From Pseudanabaena sp. UWO311 (GTDB taxonomy: Bacteria > Cyanobacteriota > Cyanobacteriia > Pseudanabaenales > Pseudanabaenaceae), in NCBI RefSeq assembly GCF_006937785.1, contig NZ_SJEE01000004.1, positions 124,001-188,000 of the forward strand: 64,000 nucleotides of DNA, in the 5' to 3' direction. Within the stretch, counting starts at the first letter, position 1. The number at the start of each line of letters is the position of its first letter. The notes beneath the pieces were generated by a model. It saw nothing but the letters and a program-made list of their open reading frames with translations. It ran no database searches and was not told where the DNA came from. The translations under genes were made by a program, and so were the position numbers. Shown piece by piece: positions 60,826 to 64,000 of the stretch.

Positions 60826-60924
60826 GCCAACGCATTTGAACTATGTGTAATGAAGCGTGCTGAGTCAAGCCGCATCAGAACATAATCAACACTCTAATAC
60901 TATTGATAAATATAGTCAATAGTA

Positions 60925-60965
60925 TAAAAAATAAAAGCGGCGCATAGAGCCGCTTTTATTTTTTA
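60925..60965. terminator. Hairpin after the kinase-WD40 gene
   Basis: A 17-base stem (TAAAAAATAAAAGCGGC) around GCATAGA; its right arm ends exactly at the stop codon of the kinase-WD40 gene. Confidence 0.75.
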
Positions 60966-62915
60966 TTTAGGTTGTAATTGCCAGACTTTGACTGTGCGAT
61001 CGGCACTACCACTGACTAGGGTTTCATCCTTAGGATTAAAACTGAGTGACAGAACTGGAGCCTCATGCTGATTGAGGATTTGCATCGATTTACCTGTTTT
61101 TACGTCCCAAATTTGAATTGTTTTATCAATTCCACCAGAAGCGATCACGCTGCCATCGCGATTAAAGTCAACCGCTAACACTCCACCTACATGCCCAGAG
61201 AGAGTACGAATGACTTTACCAGTACTCACATCCCAGATTTTTACAGTTTGATCTTGGCTACCACTGACTAGTAATTTACCATCGGGGCTAAAGGCGATCG
61301 CATTTACAGGTGCAGTATGTCCAGTCATGCTGAGAGTTTGCTTTCCTGTTTTTACGTCCCAGAATCTAATGGTTTTGTCAAAACTGGCACTGGCGATTCT
61401 TTTGCCATCTGGGTAAAAAGCGACAGAAACCACCTTATCCTGATGACCTTCAAAAGTTTGTAATAGTTCACTTTTACGCCAATTCCAAAGCTTGATAGTT
61501 TTATCAGCACTGGCGCTAACTAAAGTATTCCCATCAGGGCTATAGGCAACACTGAAGACCTGTCCACTATGCGCTTCAATATTGCGTACTGGCTTACCGC
61601 TACGGAAGTTCCATAATTTTACTGATTTATCTATACAGGCAATAGCAAAAGTACTTCCATTGGGATGTACCGCGATCGCATTAATTCCCGAAATCGAGCC
61701 AAGGTGATTTGACAAAGTTCCAAAAGACTGATTATCACGGGTATTCCATAACTTTAAAGTGCGATCATAACTACCACTAGCAAGACTAAATCCATTAGGG
61801 AAAAAAGCTACGGCTCTCACCCAACCTGTATGCCCTTTAAGAGTCTGCCGTAATATATAAGTAGAAGTTACAGGTGCAGGCTCAGTAACTGTAGGAGTCG
61901 GGGTAGGAGTAACGGCTAATTTGGGGAAATATTGAGAAAAATTGATCACCCCCAAACTAATTCCTGCAATGCAGACTAGTGCGATCGCCCAACGATTAGT
62001 ATTTTGACTAAAAGTAAATGTGGGCATTTGAAAACTTTCAGCATCTTGCATGGTCAAGTTATCGAGATCATAGAGAACTTCTTGAGCAGTTTGATAGCGA
62101 GCTTCGGGATGATGCTTGACCATGCGGTTGAGAATGAGAACTAATTTAGGATGAATCGTTGAACCCATCTGCCAATCAAGCAAATTCAGATCTTCACGGC
62201 GCACTAGCTGACTAGGATGTAACCCAGTTAGCAATTGGATTGCAGTTAAGCCAAGGGCGTAGATATCGCAACTAGGAGTAAAATTCCCAAGGGCTTGATC
62301 AAAAGGCATGTAGCTAGGTGTACCGAGGACGACTCCATTTTGAGCTGCCGTTGCATAGATCCCTTTGAGAACTGCAAAATTAGTGAGTACAAAATGCTGT
62401 TCGCTTCTATTACCACCCTGATTATCGCTGTGATTCTGTTTACGACGAATTAGATTCCTAGGACAAATATCTCCATGCACCATATTTGAGCTATGGGCAA
62501 TATGTAGGCTAGTCAGCAATTGCCGCAGAAATTGAATTAATTCTGACTCGCTATAGAGTCTTCCTGCCGCAGTTTCATCACTAAGACGAGTTCCATCGAT
62601 CGCTTCTTCTACGATATAAAATTCCTCCTCTTGCTCAAAATAGGTTGTAATCTTTGGGAAGTCAGTACTGCGATCGCTAAGTTGTTGCAATTTAGGAACT
62701 TGATTACGAAATAGCGATCGCGCCCAGTCAAGTTGCAAGTTAGTTTTATTGATCAGACAAAAACTCTTTGCAATCCAACGCGGCATTTCCGCAGCGACGG
62801 TATCTTCAACTAAGTAGGTCTGCCCATAGGAGTCATCAGCGATAGTTTGTACAACTCGAAAGCGTCCGCCTAAGAGATTTCCAAACGCTTTACCAATCGT
62901 TTGTGATGTCGCCAT
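60963..62915 (-). CDS. Ser/Thr (pseudo)kinase with a seven-blade WD40 propeller
   Basis: The ATG at 62915, with GGAG upstream, gives 650 residues. Residues about 20-290 are a cyanobacterial Pkn-type kinase domain: IAKSF lysine, YIVEEAIDGTRLS hinge, GTPSYMPFDQALGN and SCDIYALGLTAIQLLTG. Key catalytic motifs are altered: HRD is HGD, the catalytic-loop lysine is Cys (HGDICPRN), the glycine loop is weak, and DFG is replaced by TNF (VLTNFAV). One transmembrane segment follows at about 305-325, then a short Pro/Thr linker, and seven WD40 repeats (about 355-650) ending in KLWN, RFWD, KIWD, QIWD or KVWQ. It probably binds rather than phosphorylates partners at the membrane; loss of activity is inferred. 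Confidence 0.88.
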   Translation of the reverse strand: MATSQTIGKAFGNLLGGRFRVVQTIADDSYGQTYLVEDTVAAEMPRWIAKSFCLINKTNLQLDWARSLFRNQVPKLQQLSDRSTDFPKITTYFEQEEEFYIVEEAIDGTRLSDETAAGRLYSESELIQFLRQLLTSLHIAHSSNMVHGDICPRNLIRRKQNHSDNQGGNRSEQHFVLTNFAVLKGIYATAAQNGVVLGTPSYMPFDQALGNFTPSCDIYALGLTAIQLLTGLHPSQLVRREDLNLLDWQMGSTIHPKLVLILNRMVKHHPEARYQTAQEVLYDLDNLTMQDAESFQMPTFTFSQNTNRWAIALVCIAGISLGVINFSQYFPKLAVTPTPTPTVTEPAPVTSTYILRQTLKGHTGWVRAVAFFPNGFSLASGSYDRTLKLWNTRDNQSFGTLSNHLGSISGINAIAVHPNGSTFAIACIDKSVKLWNFRSGKPVRNIEAHSGQVFSVAYSPDGNTLVSASADKTIKLWNWRKSELLQTFEGHQDKVVSVAFYPDGKRIASASFDKTIRFWDVKTGKQTLSMTGHTAPVNAIAFSPDGKLLVSGSQDQTVKIWDVSTGKVIRTLSGHVGGVLAVDFNRDGSVIASGGIDKTIQIWDVKTGKSMQILNQHEAPVLSLSFNPKDETLVSGSADRTVKVWQLQPK

Positions 62916-62945
62916 GAGAACCTTACTCCAACCGCACAACTTGTT

Positions 62946-63004
62946 TAATTATAATCCAATACGCTGTGTTGCCATTGGCAACACAGCGTATTGGATTATA
63001 ATTA
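62946..63004. terminator. Fold-back hairpin ending at the pgsA stop codon
   Basis: A 28-base perfect stem (starts TAATTATAATCCAATACGCT) around a GCCATTGGC centre. Its right end is the pgsA stop codon, and it lies upstream of the kinase-WD40 gene. Confidence 0.75.
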
Positions 63005-63544
63005 GTTTTTTGATGTTGGCACAACATAGAGAATGCCAGAAATCAACGTGAGTGCGACTGCGATCCAGAAAAAGGCGATCGCATAGGGGATTTTGACCAA
63101 TAAAGCAGCGATCGCCACGATTTGCATCACTGTTTTGGCTTTCCCCCAAAAATTTGCGCCGATAATTTGTGGTTTGCTGGTTTCTCCAGAAGCCTCCTGA
63201 CTAGATGATGCACTGGGCGCACCACGCCAAGCGGTGATCAATAGTTCTCGCGTAATAATTAAAAAGACTGCCCAAGCTGGAACCTGACCAAGTTCAATGA
63301 ACAATAAAAATAAGGCGATCGTCAGGACTTTATCGACAAGGGGATCAAGGAATTTACCCAGTTCTGTTATTTGATTAAGTTTTCTTGCTAAATATCCATC
63401 TAGCCAATCAGTAATTGCCGCAATGATAAACACGCTTAGCGCAATTAGGCGAGTAAGTTCGCTATCTTGCCAAAGAAATAGTCCAAAAATAATGGGAACA
63501 GCAATCAGTCGCGATAGAGTTACCCAAGTTGGTAATGTAATCAT
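63002..63544 (-). CDS. pgsA: CDP-diacylglycerol-glycerol-3-phosphate 3-phosphatidyltransferase
   Basis: The ATG at 63544 gives 180 residues, the usual PgsA length (the frame extends further to 63583). The CDP-alcohol phosphotransferase signature is complete: DWLDGYLARKLN, then GKFLDPLVDK with the two aspartates. Four or five membrane helices. The enzyme makes phosphatidylglycerol phosphate, the precursor of phosphatidylglycerol, which cyanobacterial photosystems need. A loop of about 25 residues rich in Ser (APSASSSQEASGETSKP) follows the active site. It lies downstream of the gtrA-like gene, with a hairpin between. Confidence 0.93.
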   Translation of the reverse strand: MITLPTWVTLSRLIAVPIIFGLFLWQDSELTRLIALSVFIIAAITDWLDGYLARKLNQITELGKFLDPLVDKVLTIALFLLFIELGQVPAWAVFLIITRELLITAWRGAPSASSSQEASGETSKPQIIGANFWGKAKTVMQIVAIAALLVKIPYAIAFFWIAVALTLISGILYVVPTSKN

Positions 63545-63550
63545 AAATAA

Positions 63551-63599
63551 CCAAATAATATAAAAAGTGGTGCAAAGCACCACTTTTTATATTATTTGG
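63551..63599. terminator. Fold-back hairpin ending through the gtrA-like stop codon
   Basis: A 23-base stem (starts CCAAATAATATAAAAAGTGG) around GCAAAGC. The right arm covers the final Lys codon and stop codon of the gtrA-like gene; the left arm is just upstream of pgsA. Confidence 0.75.
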
Positions 63600-64000
63600 T
63601 TTGGGTCACTCGCCAGCTAAGTTTGAGATTAAACCAGAAGTTCCAAATTGTGACAATCGCGATCGCCATCAGGTTAGCAATATACTTATTAACACCAAAA
63701 TAATTGTAAAGGAGATTGAGAATTATCAGGTTCAATCCAATCCCAAGCAAACAAATTAGATTGAACTTCACAAATCGCTTAATTAATTTTCTCCATCCAG
63801 ATTGTTGCTGAGCAAGATCTCGAAATGTCCAGAGATCGTTCCAGAGAAAATTATTGAGAACAGCCACTTCAGCCGCAATCATCTTACTACGAGTTAGACC
63901 CCATCCCAGAGTAGAGGCATCACTAAGTAAATAGAAGATTGCCATATCTACAAATACGCCACTAAAGCCAACGAGTCCAAACTTAAAAAAACGTTTGACA
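63592..64000 (-). CDS. GtrA-family membrane protein, partial (runs off the window end)
   Basis: The frame is open from the window edge (VKRFFKFGLVGFSGVFVDMA is the visible start), so the apparent ATG at 63945 is internal. At least 135 residues with three or four membrane helices, including the GtrA signature LNNFLWNDLWTFRD and the C-terminal NFWFNLKLSWR. GtrA proteins help move polyprenyl-linked sugars across the membrane. In cyanobacteria a GtrA domain is often fused behind a family 2 glycosyltransferase, so this could be the tail of such a fusion; the upstream part is outside the window. Confidence 0.8.
   Translation of the reverse strand, partial: VKRFFKFGLVGFSGVFVDMAIFYLLSDASTLGWGLTRSKMIAAEVAVLNNFLWNDLWTFRDLAQQQSGWRKLIKRFVKFNLICLLGIGLNLIILNLLYNYFGVNKYIANLMAIAIVTIWNFWFNLKLSWRVTQTK

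Overview
The window reads as chromosomal DNA of a phycoerythrin-containing cyanobacterium. The palindrome GCGATCGC is very frequent, base composition is moderately AT-rich, and the genes include phycobilisome linkers, a CpeR regulator, a cyanobacterial Hfq, acyl-ACP synthetase, YlqD and many bilin-type GAF domains. A Pseudanabaena-like lineage is my guess; no rRNA or marker gene here settles it. I saw no tRNA, rRNA, CRISPR array or intact transposase gene.

Bases 1-35 kb form a dense sensory island. It has two near-identical REC-GGDEF genes, nine sensor kinases (several hybrid, one with nine PAS domains), one CheY-fused kinase with an N-terminal receiver, three stand-alone Rcp1-like receivers, and a substrate-binding lipoprotein placed directly upstream of a periplasmic-sensing hybrid kinase. 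Seven of these proteins carry a GAF domain with the conserved cysteine and flanking motifs of a cyanobacteriochrome (CBCR). Two have a full Asp-X-Cys-Phe second-cysteine motif and one a Glu-X-Cys-Phe variant. Three of the CBCR kinases also carry N-terminal CBS domains, an arrangement that could join light sensing to nucleotide or energy sensing. Gene debris (a receiver tail, a kinase tail) and a fresh tandem duplication show that the island is still being reshuffled.

Bases 35-46 kb are mixed housekeeping: a Kir-type potassium channel, SfsA, a small secreted barrel-like protein, Hfq, a coiled-coil protein with a HEPN-type R-x4-H motif, acyl-ACP synthetase, YlqD, two tandem B12-type radical SAM proteins and a Uma2-type nuclease.

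Bases 46.6-54.5 kb hold the most coherent system: a green/red chromatic acclimation locus. On the minus strand it runs cpeC-like linker, cpeR, a tandem-domain linker, cpcL (membrane-anchored rod linker), then a CcaS-type kinase; a CcaR-type regulator sits divergently on the plus strand. The CcaS GAF domain shows the residues expected of a protochromic green/red photocycle. The divergent region contains two adjacent 11-base direct repeats close to the CcaR G-box. The gene set matches the green-light cpeC-cpcG2-cpeR logic known from Nostoc punctiforme, with an extra 589-residue two-domain linker inserted in the cluster.

Bases 54.6-64 kb carry a NrtA/CmpA-like binding lipoprotein, wecB, two cyanobacterial hypothetical proteins (one with TPR repeats), an alpha/beta-hydrolase lacking its serine nucleophile, a kinase-WD40 protein with damaged catalytic motifs, pgsA and a GtrA-type membrane protein cut by the window end. 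Throughout the window, intergenic spaces are filled with long near-perfect fold-back palindromes that share a GCTTCGC/GCTTTGC-type centre; many have an arm that begins at or runs through a stop codon.
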